Shown here piece by piece: positions 47,216-59,351 of a DNA stretch of 64,000 nucleotides; the first letter of the stretch is position 1, and each line of letters opens with the position of its first letter. Source of the DNA: Lunularia cruciata (lineage: Eukaryota; Streptophyta; Marchantiopsida; Lunulariales; Lunulariaceae). Where the stretch lies: contig OX419760.1 of NCBI GenBank assembly GCA_948567375.1, positions 52,700,001-52,764,000 of the forward strand, in the 5' to 3' direction. Both the position numbers and the translations under genes were made by a program. The notes under the pieces were generated by a model. It was given only the letters and a program-made list of their open reading frames with translations. It was not told the DNA's origin and searched no databases.

Positions 47216-49086
47216 ACAAATTTTAAGGAGAAGAGTTTGGAATCAAAGCACAATATGAAATCAAAATGAGTCTCATATAGTAGGAAAATCTCTTGAGGAA
47301 ATAAGTCAATATTTCAAAGTGCTCACTGAAGTTAAGCATCCTCCTCCAAATACATCAAACTCTAGTGATAGCAAATAGGATACCAAAATATAACCTCATT
47401 ATAATTATAATAAAGATGAGTTTTAGAAAATTGATTTAGGCTCCTTCTTTATGTCTCTTAAAAGTTAATTGTCACATGTCGATGCTAGATGTTGCTCATT
47501 GCTGCTAAGTGCTGCCCATCAACTTTTTTGCACTACCGCTAGCTACCATTTGTCACCTCTCAGTGTTGCCCATCACCTTTATTGCACCAGTGCTCAATGC
47601 CACCCTTTGTCAATTTTGTGCTGAGTGGGTGGGGTGCCGCTTGACGGTGCATGTAGGCATTGAGTATTGCTGAGGGATGCCTTGAGCCGCTTGGTTAAGG
47701 GTGACTCGTGATGTGGGTAGCACGCATAGGCACTAGGTGATGCCTAGTTTGATGCACAAGGCACAAGTGTTACAAAATACATGAAGTCATGAGAGTTTAA
47801 CCAAATAAATGATAAATGTATAAATGAGTATAAATGAACATAAAATGTATATAAATGTGGAGCCAATAAAACCTGTCACTATGGTAGAGGAGAAAGACAT
47901 GAAGAAGAAAAAGGAGATGCAACATGGTGTCTAAGTACTGATATTGCATCCTCAAGTCTACAATGGTGTACATGATGTTGAAACTTAAATGGAATCAATG
48001 ACCACCATAGGGGCCACTTGCTCTCATCCAAGTTTTTTTGCCTAATACCGCCAACAAGAAGAGAATATGATTCACTACTAAAAGAACTAAGTCTACCATA
48101 TGTCCACTCCTCTTCTGCCCAACTAAAAACATGCCTATCATCATGGACAAGTCTGTCCAAAGCACTCATCAAAGGGGCAAATGACCAAGTGTATGATGCT
48201 CTCTCTACCCTATAAGGACAGTGGTAAGGTGGATATCACTATGTGGATGGTTCCAATAATAAGACAGTGCTTAACTATCTAGGATCAAAATATCACAAAG
48301 AGGTAAACCTAAAGAAGTGAGATGCTCATATGATCTAAGTCTACGTACTCTAAACTCAAAATTTTGTTGCATAGATATCCAATGAGAGAAGATCTATCCA
48401 CAAGATAACCTCAAAGTGTAGAAATAGAACTAGATGAAATGGCTAACACCATGACATTCTACCCACCCTACAGGCTGGATTGTGTGTGAGAGCACCAACT
48501 ATACCTAGTCATCCAACTCTCCTAGGCATGAAAACTAGTAGCACCACAAAGCCATAATGATGCCAAACAATTAACATCCACAACAATAATCTCCTTCCAC
48601 AAGAAGCCAAGGAAGAAGATACATGGAATATACTCTCTTAATAGATGAAGCCTCTCTCTAAACTTAATCTAAGTACCCTAAGTCTCCACACTATGAGGTA
48701 ACACATGGGTGGCATTGGTTTGGGTATGCATCTCATGACAAGTATGGGTTTGGCAAGCAATAGTACGTAGTCTCGGTCCAAGATAAGCCACATGAGCTTT
48801 CATCTAAGCTAGACTACTCTCACTCTCCTCTACTTGAACATGTGCATTCTTGCACCTCCCCATAGCAAATGCTAATGCTTGTGTTTGATTCTCTAATTGG
48901 ATTTTATAACCCTCTGCCATGGTAGTGGTACCTAGGATGTCCAAGTCTATGTTAGCTAATCTTTGCTCTCTCTCCATCTCAAAAGTAATCAAGGTCAAAT
49001 GCCTCCCCTCCTTTGCAACAAGAGTGTCTTCTTGCTCACAAAGGACTCTCTCTCTCTCTCTAAGTTCTATCTACCATGCTCTTCAA

Positions 49087-49265
49087 AGCTCTCCAATCTA
49101 CTCTTGGCACTCAAGTACTAATCTCTCTCGCTCCTCTACACTGTCCAATCTACTCTTGTGCTAAAGCACTAATCTCCCTTGCTCCTCTACACTCTCCAAT
49201 CTACTCATGTTCAAGCATTAATTTCACTCGCTCCTCTACATTCTCCAATTGCCTTCTTGCTAAGG
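49087..49265. repeat. Imperfect tandem repeat, about 51 bp, up to 4 copies
   Basis: The word CTCCAATCTACTC or a close variant recurs at about 49091, 49143, 49194 and 49243, each within a similar TAATCTCNCTCGCTCCTCTA context. Spacings are 52, 51 and 49 bp. It adjoins the CT tract at 49269. Confidence 0.7.
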
Positions 49266-49377
<112 letters not shown>

Positions 49378-52249
49378 AGCCACTCAAACACAATCATCTA
49401 AAACACACATGATGTCAACAAAATAAGAAAAAGGTGAAGGTACTCTAAAATGCATGGATGAAGGTGAAAGTACTCTAAAATGCATGGGGTTAGGTGCCTT
49501 TCCACATATAGAGAAAGGGAAGAAGAGGTAGAAGGAGCTATCTCAACAAGGGATAAGTGTTGTGTCTCAACATGAATCTATTGAACACCTATTCACAAGT
49601 GGTACATTTAGTCATCCATCAAGTAAAAACTCATTTTTGAATCTTGAAAATACACAAGTTCACAAGTTCAGTAATCAAGGCCTTCTTAAATTAACTCATT
49701 TATTAGATCTGGTAATGATATATACAATAGAACTTTGTATGTTTTCAAATATGCAAATATATATAAATATATATGCCAAAACTCAAATCTAATCAATCAC
49801 TCACCATCCTTATCCTCTCCTCCATCTTCCCCATCATCAGTAGTCTTATCCTCATTTGAGCTATGTGCATCCTCATGATCATCATCATGCTCTCACTTGT
49901 GTATAATCTCCTCCTCTCCATCACTCAAGTACATCACGTCCTCCTCTTGAATGAAACCTCTCTCCACAAAAAGATGATTGAGTATCTGCCCAAAGAAGGT
50001 GACTCTAAACTTGCGTGCCTTAACACTCCTCAATTGGCTTTGCAAACTCCCCACCTTTGCAATGACAGCTCTAAATGCTAACTCTTCCCAATCATAATCC
50101 TCCATACCAAATCTCCTCAACTTTGTCTTGGTATTGAGTACCAAATGCCCATGTACAATCTTGGGCCTAATAGTTGGTGCAACAAGAGCACCCATCAGTT
50201 GGAAGAAAGCCCTAAATGCAAGATACACACATTGTCTTGCAAGACACCTTTTTGCAACCATATCTCTTTGTGGAAACCAATCAGAAACAGTTGTGTAAGG
50301 AACTATCCTTCATCTTGGTGTTCTCACCCTTGGCATGGCAAGTGCATTGCTAACTAAATCCCCTGTCAATTGAAATTGCCTCTCTCTTACCAAACCTATG
50401 CAAGAATTCTTGTCCCACAAACTCATCAACTCCTTATGGAAGAACTTGCAAAAACCACCAAGAAAAAAACCTTAAACCTCAATCTTTACACCCAAAGAGG
50501 TTGCGTGCCACTTGGAGCTGCTCCCAAAGAGGAACAAGGAAGCGGCACCGCCGGCTGCCATTTTTTTCCGCCACTAGGTGCCGACTGACCGTGCAAGCGG
50601 ACAGTCTCTTGTGTGTGCATGGCACGGTGACGCTACAAGAAGGTTTAGGGTTTTATTGTGGACGACATTGGATGATGCTCCGCACTACAAGACAAAGGAA
50701 GGAAGGCATTGGAAGGACAAGTGACACTCATTGATGCGGAGTGGCACTAGAAGGTGCTACAAGACAGATGCAATTGGTGCCAGGTGACACTTGAAGTCAT
50801 TAAGAATTGCAAGACCTAAGGAGGAGAAACTGAAAACTGTAGTGCTGAACTTTTTACAACTAGATTGAAATGAAGAAAAAACACTTAAGAAGGCCAGAAT
50901 AATACCTCCAAACGTGGGTACTAAAGGCCAAGAGTAATTTTGAGGCCAATTACATCAAGATCAAGCTCCTAAATTCCAACTACAGCAGTTCAAATCTGAT
51001 GTTTGTCAAGCAAGCACCATTTGATGAAGTTCATTGGTATTGAATTGTATGAAAAGCAATGGGCCAGTCTCCTTCTTGAATATTTCTCATGTCAAGACCG
51101 TCAACAATGTTCTCATATCCCTAGATTTCTGCCATGGATAAAATGTATAACTGTGAGGAAATTTGGTTCCAAGCTCTCCTCTCCCTTCTCACTTGTGTTG
51201 AAAAACTACTCACAAACTCTCTCCTCTCCTTCCCAATCTCAAATCCTCTCTCCTCTCCTTCTAAATTTAAAATCTTCCCTAGTCATTTCTATTTTTGAAT
51301 CCTCCTCTCCTATGGTCCTCCTTCTCTTGATCAAATGAAAATCTCTCAAACACCACAACTAAATTGAAGCACATCAACTCAATCAAGACACCTTTGAAAC
51401 TCCACTCTCCTCCTTTGAACACCCCCACACAGCAAGTTCTTGCTTGAATGACTTCCCAAAATGGTTCAATTCTAGAAAATGGGAAACATATGTGCAAGAA
51501 GAGGGTTATGTAGCTCCACACCCAAAAAAATATGTATATCCCTTATTAACTAATGTGTATTTGAGGGAAAAAATGCAAATTTGGAGAGAAAGAACTCAAA
51601 TCTTGAGCGGCAACTAACAATAACATGTGGCATGCCATGTTGCCAACCTGTACATCCAAGCATTACTTTGAGCCTAAGTGCATATAAGCACCATCCAGCG
51701 GCACCATTGAGCACCATATGCATGGTGCAATCAACTGCCATCACGTGGATCCATTGAGCACCACCATGTAGAGCCTTCAATGGCCATCACACGATGCTTA
51801 CAAGCGCCACCAAGTGCCAAATTTTACCAAGCTTGAGAGTGGCTTCAAGCACCTACCAGTGCCAACAGGCAAGCATCAGCCAGTGCCACCATCTGTGCAC
51901 ATCAACCAGCGCCATCCAGCAACATCAAAGTTGGCACCCCCAACAACATCTATTGACTTTGGAGTGTAAACTTTGTGTCCTTTTGAGTGTAAACTAGGCC
52001 CCTACAAATGTAAACAAGGTGTCTTGAGAGTTCTTTTTTCAATTTAACATAAATATCTCCTCATGGTCAAGGTAGCAAACATTTTTGTAAACTTAGTATT
52101 GGTGTAAAAAAACAAGAAACATTACTAGATGTGAAGAATTGAAGAATAAATAATTTATTATAGAGAAACTCATTTGAGTATATAATCAAGGTGATAATCA
52201 AGGTAGTTTTGCATCATTTTTCATCTACTTTCTTCTCTACCAAGTTCTA

Positions 52250-54180
52250 CACCATGAAAAGACATTTTTGAATTTATTTGAGCTTCCTTGATAAATCTGC
52301 CATCATCTTCTAACCAAATGTCTAACCTATTGATTAAAAAATTATGTAAAATAATAAACACTAACACCCACTTAAAAAAATATGCATTTCTACTATTTGA
52401 GTTGCACTCTTAGCTCATGAAGAGAATGCCATCTAGCTTTCAATACTCCTATACAATGCTCATTTATCACTCTTGCTTTCACCAAATATTTGTTGAACTC
52501 TTGCTTGTCATATGATCGAGTCTGCTTGAAAGTGGGGACTAGATGATGCATGGGTACATAACCTAAATCACCTAAAAGGTAATCCTTTGCCTCAAAAGTG
52601 TGATAACCCTCTCTCTAGTTTGAATCATTCCACATTGATGCTTTTTGCAAACACATCATGTTGTGATATGACACTGGCAATTCTGCAAATAAACAAATCA
52701 AATCATACTTTTACTAAATAGTACAAAGAGGAGCAACATTACAAAGAGGAGTGCCAATGCATTGAAAAAAATAATAAAACAAAATCCTACATGGAATTAC
52801 CTCCAATTAAATGTATAATTCACCTTTTATCATCACAAATCACTTGGCCGTTTATGGAATATGACCCTTGCGGTTGCAATAGATTTCTCCATCCATGGTG
52901 GATATGTAACATCCATTTGTCCATGTGTGTGATATTGTGATATTTAGCTTGGTATTACAAGTACTTGAGAGATATTATTTATATAGAGATAAAGGATGGT
53001 TCTACATTAATCATGATTAACTGATGTTAGTCATAGCCAAGATAGAGTGGACCTACTTTAGAGAAAGTAGAAAAGATGAGCACCACTATTTTGGATTCTA
53101 GTGTGTTGACTTGGTATTTTTCCTAAGTGTTTGGCTTTGAGGAAAGAGTTGAGAACTCTTGGACATACAAGCCTTTTTGTTTCAGATTCTTCTATAGTCC
53201 AAAAAAGCCCATGTGAAGGAATCCTTAACTTATTGGTTGGGTGTCAAGATTAGATCACATGCTTAGAAGAATATTCCCATGAGCATCAATATTCCATTAG
53301 CTTTTGACTTTATTTGACTTCTAGCCTAGTAACTTGAGTTACTCCAATAATTAGTAACTTTGGTGTGTAACTATTTCACAAGTATATAACTAGGGGTGAG
53401 GCGGTCCTCATCATCCTTTCATTTGCAACTATCTCTCTCATTGAGTTCTCTAGTGAGCAATGTCTTGAGTCTTGGAATGTTAGCCTTGGAGGAGTATGAT
53501 GGAGTTGGGATTCTTTGTCCATGGTGCGCTACCATAATAGCCATCAAAGGTTCATCCTGAGTGAGAGATAAGCCGGCTCATAGGTTGAACAACAAAAAAA
53601 CAATGTTCCATCTACCAAACCAACACAATCAAGAAAACCTTTCTATGCAAAAACTGTCGATATCCTCTTCCTCTCCTTGTGCTTGGGCCAGGCAACTTGA
53701 CTCCTCATCAAATATAATATGGCTATCATAACTCTATTTGTAAAAGCAATTGTTGAACCAACACTAATGCCCCAAATATCTAAACCCCGTGCAACACAAG
53801 CACCATTGCCGTGATGTCTAAATCTATCTAAAGCTAGAGCTACTTGGATCCACAATGGTGTTTTCTCTCTTTGGTAGCTTTTTTCAAAAATAATGTGCAT
53901 TTTAATCAAATCCACTAATGCTGAAAAAGAATTGACATCCATTCTAGTAATCTGGTGAAAGGCATTCACATCAAGATTTCCAAGATACTTTATCACAAAC
54001 TCTCTACTACAAGTGCAAGTAACTTGGGGTTCCAAGTATCGATGTGTATATGCGTACTCCCACCCACTAATCAAATATTATAGCATATCTAAATCTCCTC
54101 CTACTTCTTTATCTTCATCTTCATCTTCTAATTTTGTAGCGAGATCTCCAAATCTAATTGAATAATCCATTGAATACATT
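52250..54180 (-). pseudogene. PIF/Harbinger transposase, split by an LTR
   Basis: Minus-strand DDE_Tnp_4 (HARBI1-like) transposase. The N-terminal part at 54074–53643 has FHQITRMDVNSFSALVDLI and WIQVALALDRFRHHGNG. The first catalytic motif CVGLVDGTLF follows at 53590–53640. An LTR (52905–53582) then interrupts. The frame resumes at 52904 with TMDGEIYCNRKG and CDDKR (with a shift), and ends with AKDYLLGDLGYVPMHHLV (second Asp, about 52567) and NEHCIGVLKARWHSLHELR (catalytic Glu block, about 52430). About 200 bp near 52.6–52.8 kb between these blocks is non-coding, an intron or decay. No terminal inverted repeats were found by eye. Confidence 0.82.
52905..53582 (+). repeat. Solo LTR of Athila/Ogre-like element, inverted copy, inside Harbinger transposase
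   Basis: A 678-bp copy of the LTR family in the orientation opposite to 1394–2084, beginning TGTAACATCC and ending GGCCGGCTCA-like (AGCCGGCTCATA). There is no internal retroelement DNA on either side; both flanks are Harbinger coding sequence, so it is a solo LTR. The expected 5-bp duplication is not clear (GGATA and GGTTG). Confidence 0.8.
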
Positions 54181-55287
54181 TTCTAATATTTCTAGTTAGT
54201 TCTATTCAAGTGCTCCCCCTCGGCATGACTTGACTTGATTCTTAATCACCAAAGGTAACCCCTTCTTGGCATCTCTATTCTCTGCACACAAAACAAAAGA
54301 ACAAGATCATGAATTTCATTTTGTAACTATTACTATCTAGACATCTCCATTATATGCACATAGGAAAAGAGAACAAGACCATGCGACGCTTATTTTGTAA
54401 CTAGTACTATTTAGGCATCTCTATTCTATGCACACCAAACAAGAGAACAAGATCATAAATCTCAAATCTCAAATCTTCCCACTCCAAACGAATTCACTCT
54501 TCCTTCCAACCTTCACACAACACTCACTCAATTCTTCCCACTCCAAAGGAATTCACTCCCCCTTCCAACCTTCACACAACATGCACTCAAATCTTCCTAC
54601 TCCGCCGGTCAATTTTTGTGTTCCAAGCATCTCGCGCATAAATCTCCCAACTCGACGGTCAACTTTTTCAGTCATGGGTGTTCTTGCACATCACACAATT
54701 GCGCTCTTTGGTGGCCGCAACATTCACACTAACCTAAACGAGGTACTTTATTAACCCTAATATGTAATTAATGCAGTATGGAGTGACAACGGAAAACTCA
54801 GTATCCCTTATTTTCTACAAACCACCTCATATGGAGTGCGCTAATAGTAAGGAACTTGGCCAGAACTTCGTAGTGGAACTCTTTCTACCTCCTACATGCA
54901 CTCCGTACTGATTCAGCTCCGGAACAATCTATCTGAAAATATACTTAGCTTAGTAAAACTATTTCTGAAACCCCTTATGTACACAAAGCATATCAGATTT
55001 AACACCATCCCCTTGCAACCACTTGCAAGCTCTTGCTCACTCCCATTGGTGCTGCAGAAATTGCCCATTAAGCATGTTATCTTACGTGCTCTCCCATTAG
55101 ATAGGCTTTGAATTTTCTAAGAGCATACATGAGTCATGAGTTGTAGGTCTTCCATTTTTTACGGCCACTACTTGTACAGATGTGCAGTTTGTATCTTATA
55201 CTAATTTCTGACATTAAAAAGAGGTCCCTGTATTTTACCGCTAGCCAGCAGATTGTAAGAGCAAATTTGTTAGAAATCCTTTGTGCA
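54181..55287. other. No gene recognised
   Basis: Contains short local repeats such as two GAATTCACTC…CCTTCCAACCTTCACAC copies near 54490 and 54550. No coding frame is supported. Confidence 0.4.
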
Positions 55288-55395
55288 AATAAAGAAAGGG
55301 CGACCCGTAGAAAACACGAAGGATGGGAAGGCCCCATCAACCCGAACAAGCGTGAGACAAAATAGGTAAAATGGGGCTAAGGCCCAATTTGGGCA
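55288..55395 (-). mobile_element. LINE 3'-end fragment
   Basis: Carries AGGGCGACCCGTAGAAAAC, GGATGGGAAGGCCCCATC and TGGGGCTAAGGCCCA on the forward strand, which is the minus-orientation 3' end of the LINE family. Only about 108 bp. Confidence 0.7.
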
Positions 55396-57136
55396 CTTAC
55401 AGATTTAACCCTCAATGTTTATTATGCTTTGTGTCAGTATCTGCCAGTGGGTGTCCTCTACCGGGTATATTACTCAAGGCCTGTTTTATCCCGCAGTTTG
55501 ATGTCTTTTAGAAAGCAGCAAATTGACTGGATTGCTGTTTAATTTCATGAGAACTTCCATTTTGGCACCCTAAACATTTTCATAGCGAGAGCTTGAGTGT
55601 TTTGTGTTCTCACCAGCTCTGGGTAACAGTGCTTGTTGAGTGCACAACAGTATAGTTATAATTTTACACCGGATTGGACAGTCATTTCGTTTTTATTAGA
55701 GACAGTTTTGATTCTCCTCCCTGCACGTAGATGTCTGAGCATAGTTCATCTGTGGTTGTGGCTTTATGCTTGGTAGTACAAACATGCTTATGAAGCAGAC
55801 TAGGAGGAAGTATGAGAGGAGCCTTCAAAGCCTTGATATAGTTGGGTACAACAATCCTTTCTCGTTAGGTTGTGAACCATATTCAATAAAACATATTGGT
55901 ACTCCTAGAGCAAACTGAGCTTTACAATTACTTCGATTCCCCCTATGGCAGGTGTTTATCAAAATTTGGTTCCGTTGGATTAAGCTGCTGAGACATTGTT
56001 TATTATCGGAAAACCGCACAAACCACTATTTGGTGTGTGGTTTGTGCGGGTTTGCACTAGGTGGTTTGCACGCAAGTTGGTCTGGGTAGCAACTGAATCT
56101 ACGTGAAACCTATGTCACCCTTAGAAATCCATCAAGTTGATATCTGAAAACCCCCACTGAGTTGTGTAATCATACAAACCACGCCCATGTTAATGAGTTC
56201 ACATGAATACAAAAGTAGTTACACAGCTGGGCAGTAATATAATGTGACCTTTGTACCAGTCAGAACTAGCCGAGTTACCTGTTCCAGACATGCTTTTCAA
56301 ACTATACTCTGTAACCATAAGGATATGTAGCACACTTGTTGAGGCTATCAATGTCCCAGAGTCGCTGGCTTCACTGAAAACCTGAAAAGAGATAAAGGCC
56401 TCACTACCCCATACGTATAAGCCAACGAAGGTGTCCATGTATATGAATTGAGTCCACTAGAATATCCCTATCCTCTCGCTAGTTTCAGCTAGCAGAAGTT
56501 CTCCCCCCGACAGAGTGGATTTTCCACTAAGAACTTTCCAGAAAATCACCTTCTGGCCCAACAGCGTAGGCGTGTATAGATTTATTATCGACAAATTACC
56601 TGCTTTGAAGCTTCCACTTTGTTCATTCTACAGGATCCCCACTAGCTATCTGTAGATCCAAACACTTCGACCCAGTATATTTCCGAATGGTCCCTAAGCG
56701 GAGACCTTTACTCCTTACATCCTTCGGACGCCCGCAATCCAGTTCCTCTGAACTACAGTGTGCATTTCCCTGCAGCATTTCCTAGACCTTTATGGATAAC
56801 ACTAAGCGTACCATTTCTACTGGGTTCATTTTCCTGCCAAAGTGACGACAGATACAAAAACACATGAAAGGATCGGGCCGAATAGAATTACGTAAAAGGC
56901 AAGGAATATCATTACAGGGCAATTAAGTCACTCACAATCCTCTAAGTTGTAAGAAATGATACAACTTCCCAGTGGAACAAAAAATTACGGGGAAGATTGC
57001 GAAACACATAACCTTTACAGAGTATGGCTGCACTCATGATGAGGATAACTGTGATCAATAGACTTCCATTTAGATGTGGGTGCAAGAACACCCAAGTAGT
57101 TGACAATACCCAGCAACTTAGCTACAAAGATCCATC
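55396..57136. other. 3' flank of eL34; no gene recognised
   Basis: No supported coding frame. Contains a 13-bp perfect hairpin at 56014–56049. The last few hundred bases before 57137 probably hold the eL34 3' UTR. Confidence 0.4.
56014..56049. repeat. Perfect 13-bp inverted repeat
   Basis: CCGCACAAACCAC (56014–56026) and GTGGTTTGTGCGG (56037–56049) are exact reverse complements around a 10-base loop. GTGGTTTGCACG-like words recur just downstream. Confidence 0.9.
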
Positions 57137-57961
57137 TTAAGCTTGGACCTTAGCGGCCAACTTTTCCTTAGACTTTTGAATCTTCAAGACCTTCTTGACA
57201 ATGGTCTGCTCCTCGACGAGAAAAGCTCTGATGATTCTTTCACGGACGGCAGCTCCACAAATGTTTCCACCATAAGCTCTTCTGACGGTCTTCTGGTGCC
57301 TGTGAAGGCGGGAGGTCCTGTACTCTGTCGGTCGGAGGTGGGGGATCTGCAATCGCGGAGTGGGCTCATGCAATCAGACGTGGAAACCTATCTGCGAGAA
57401 TTGCCATGAAAAAGAAAAGCGGGCAAACAGGACAAATCCACAAGTAGAACCCAGGATTCACTGTTCTTTCTTTCTCCGTTCATTACCTCTACTCTTGAAG
57501 CCAGACTCTCGGCCAGATGGAGCGCAGCCGAGAAACTCATACCCAAATGACATTTTGCAGCCCTAATTGCAACAAATGAATCGAGCTAACAAGGTCCGTC
57601 ATACAGTCAAACATCCATAAACCCCTCGCACTCAAAATAAAAGCTGGGGACTTGATACTCACTCCGGGAATACGCTTTCCGGTCACAGAGCATTTAGGTC
57701 CATTTGCGCGCTTCGCAGCAGTCTGCAAAACGAGCTTTCCACCTACAGCAGACACCGACCCGAGAATCAGGTCAAACACCAAATCGCATTCCAACCCTAT
57801 CACCAATCAGATGGGCAACGGAATCCTAACCTCGTCACAACAATCGAAATTTCTTCGGGAAAAGAATAGGCTGGTGATTTACCAGGAGTCTTGACAACCC
57901 GGACTTGATTGGACTTGGTGGCGTAACAATGGCGACGACGGTAAGTAACACGCTGCACCAT
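57137..57961 (-). CDS. RPL34: 60S ribosomal protein eL34
   Basis: Cytosolic large-subunit ribosomal protein. Minus-strand exons 57961–57883, 57742–57663 and 57346–57137 join with GT–AG borders and matching phases to about 122 residues, as usual for plant eL34. Seen: start [25 protein letters not shown] joined to [22 protein letters not shown] joined to [33 protein letters not shown] and the C-terminal [17 protein letters not shown]. The ATG at 57961 is preferred over one nine codons upstream because all family members begin MVQR. A GACCCTAAC word at about 58100, resembling a plant telo-box, lies in the presumed promoter; this is weak evidence. Confidence 0.95.
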
Positions 57962-58221
57962 TGTGACAGACTTTCGCCGCTCAAGCACAGCAGCTGCGTT
58001 CGATCGAGGGTTACAGGAACACGAAACTCAAAGGAGTCTGCGCGACGCAGTTGTCCTACTTAGGGAGGAGAGTTCCATGGCAGCTTCCTCGTACACAAAG
58101 ACCCTAACACGGAAGGTGGGCCACCCCTGCTTTGGGTAAGTACGGACTACCAATGGAAACTTAAGTTAGCTTAGCTTGCTCAAATGGTGTTTTAAATCAT
58201 TGTTTGCGATACGTCATTTTC

Positions 58222-58275
58222 CGAGAAAGGCTACTGCGTAGAGAACACGAAGGAGGGGAATGCGCCCATCAAGTT
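58222..58275 (-). mobile_element. Very short LINE 3'-end fragment
   Basis: AAAGGCTACTGCGTAGAGAA then GAAGGAGGGGAATGCGCCCA resembles the last ~50 bp of the LINE family in minus orientation. It lies about 260 bp upstream of the eL34 start, at the left border of the next LINE. Confidence 0.5.
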
Positions 58276-58289
58276 TGTAAAGATAGTCT

Positions 58290-59345
58290 ATTCCCATGAG
58301 CACAAGAGGATTTTCCATCTTTTGCTTCATTATTGTCATATTGGACTAGAGGTTTAATGTCTTCCTTGATGGAGCGACAGTGTGTATATACACTACATTC
58401 TCTTTTAGTCGACTCGTCCATTCTTCAGGCTACTAGAGCACGTCTTTGCTCCTACTCCAGTAAGGGTGCAAGCTCTTGGATCCTAGCTCGATCGTGCATT
58501 AGGGTTTTCTGACTCGCACCGGCTACTTTCTCTATAGCGATGAGGTTTTGCCTAGGTTTGGTCCACCCATCTACATCTTCATTACTCACTTGTGAGTGTG
58601 GTTCTACACTAGATGCAACAGCGGTCCACATGACACGGTGTCCTTTTGGAAGACAGAGGATAGCTACCCATGATACCATTAGAGACATAGTGTTTGCTAT
58701 GGCACAAGAGAGTGGATACTTGGCTTGGAGGGAGCGTTTGTATGCTTTGCAGACGATATGTATCAGGGCAGACTTATACTTGGTACGAGATGATCAGGTG
58801 ACAATAGCGAATGTCGTGGTTACGGACCCTACACGAGTTACAGTTTTGGAGGGAGTGATTGCCCATCCCCCTGGATGGGCGACGAGTGCAACAGCAGGTC
58901 GCAAGGTCTCCAAGTATCGGGGCATGCAGCGAGGTCACCTCTTTGTTCTTCTAGCCTTGGAGTTATATGGAGCGATGGATACGGCATTTGACACATTTGT
59001 CAGGGAGTGCGCGAGAGCTTATCATGTGAGGCGTCAAGGGGTACCACTCTCACTCTCATACTTTGTAGCATATTTTAGACAGCGTGTGTCCATTGTTCTA
59101 TAGAGGGCAGTGGTCGGTGCAATCCATAGGAGAGCAATCACATTAGATGATGTTTCTTCAGATGCTCCAGTTGTGTGTAGACCGTACGACTTGCATAGCT
59201 CGGATATCTTAGGTGCGGTAGGGTATATTTCTCATATAGACTCTATTGGGGCTTAGCCCCATGTTACCTTTTTTGTCTCTCCCTTGTACGGCTTGATGGG
59301 TCCTTCCCATCCTTCGTTTTTCCTACGCGGTCACCTTTCTCTTCT
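58290..59345 (+). mobile_element. 5'-truncated LINE, plus strand
   Basis: Contains the C-terminal LINE frame at 58540–59103: LTCECGSTLDATAVHMTRC, RADLYLVRDDQVTIANVV, RKVSKYRGMQRGHLF and SYFVAYFRQRVSIVL, ending with a TAG at the position where the longer copy continues with ALQRAV. The complete 3' end follows with both hairpins and ends near CTTTCTCTTC. The copy is 5'-truncated within the ORF. It meets the next LINE copy tail to tail. Confidence 0.85.
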
Positions 59346-59351
59346 TTGAGT

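Noticed and set aside
57347-57882. snoRNA genes in the eL34 introns
   Set aside because: No pair of C and D boxes with a suitable terminal stem was visible on the sense strand.
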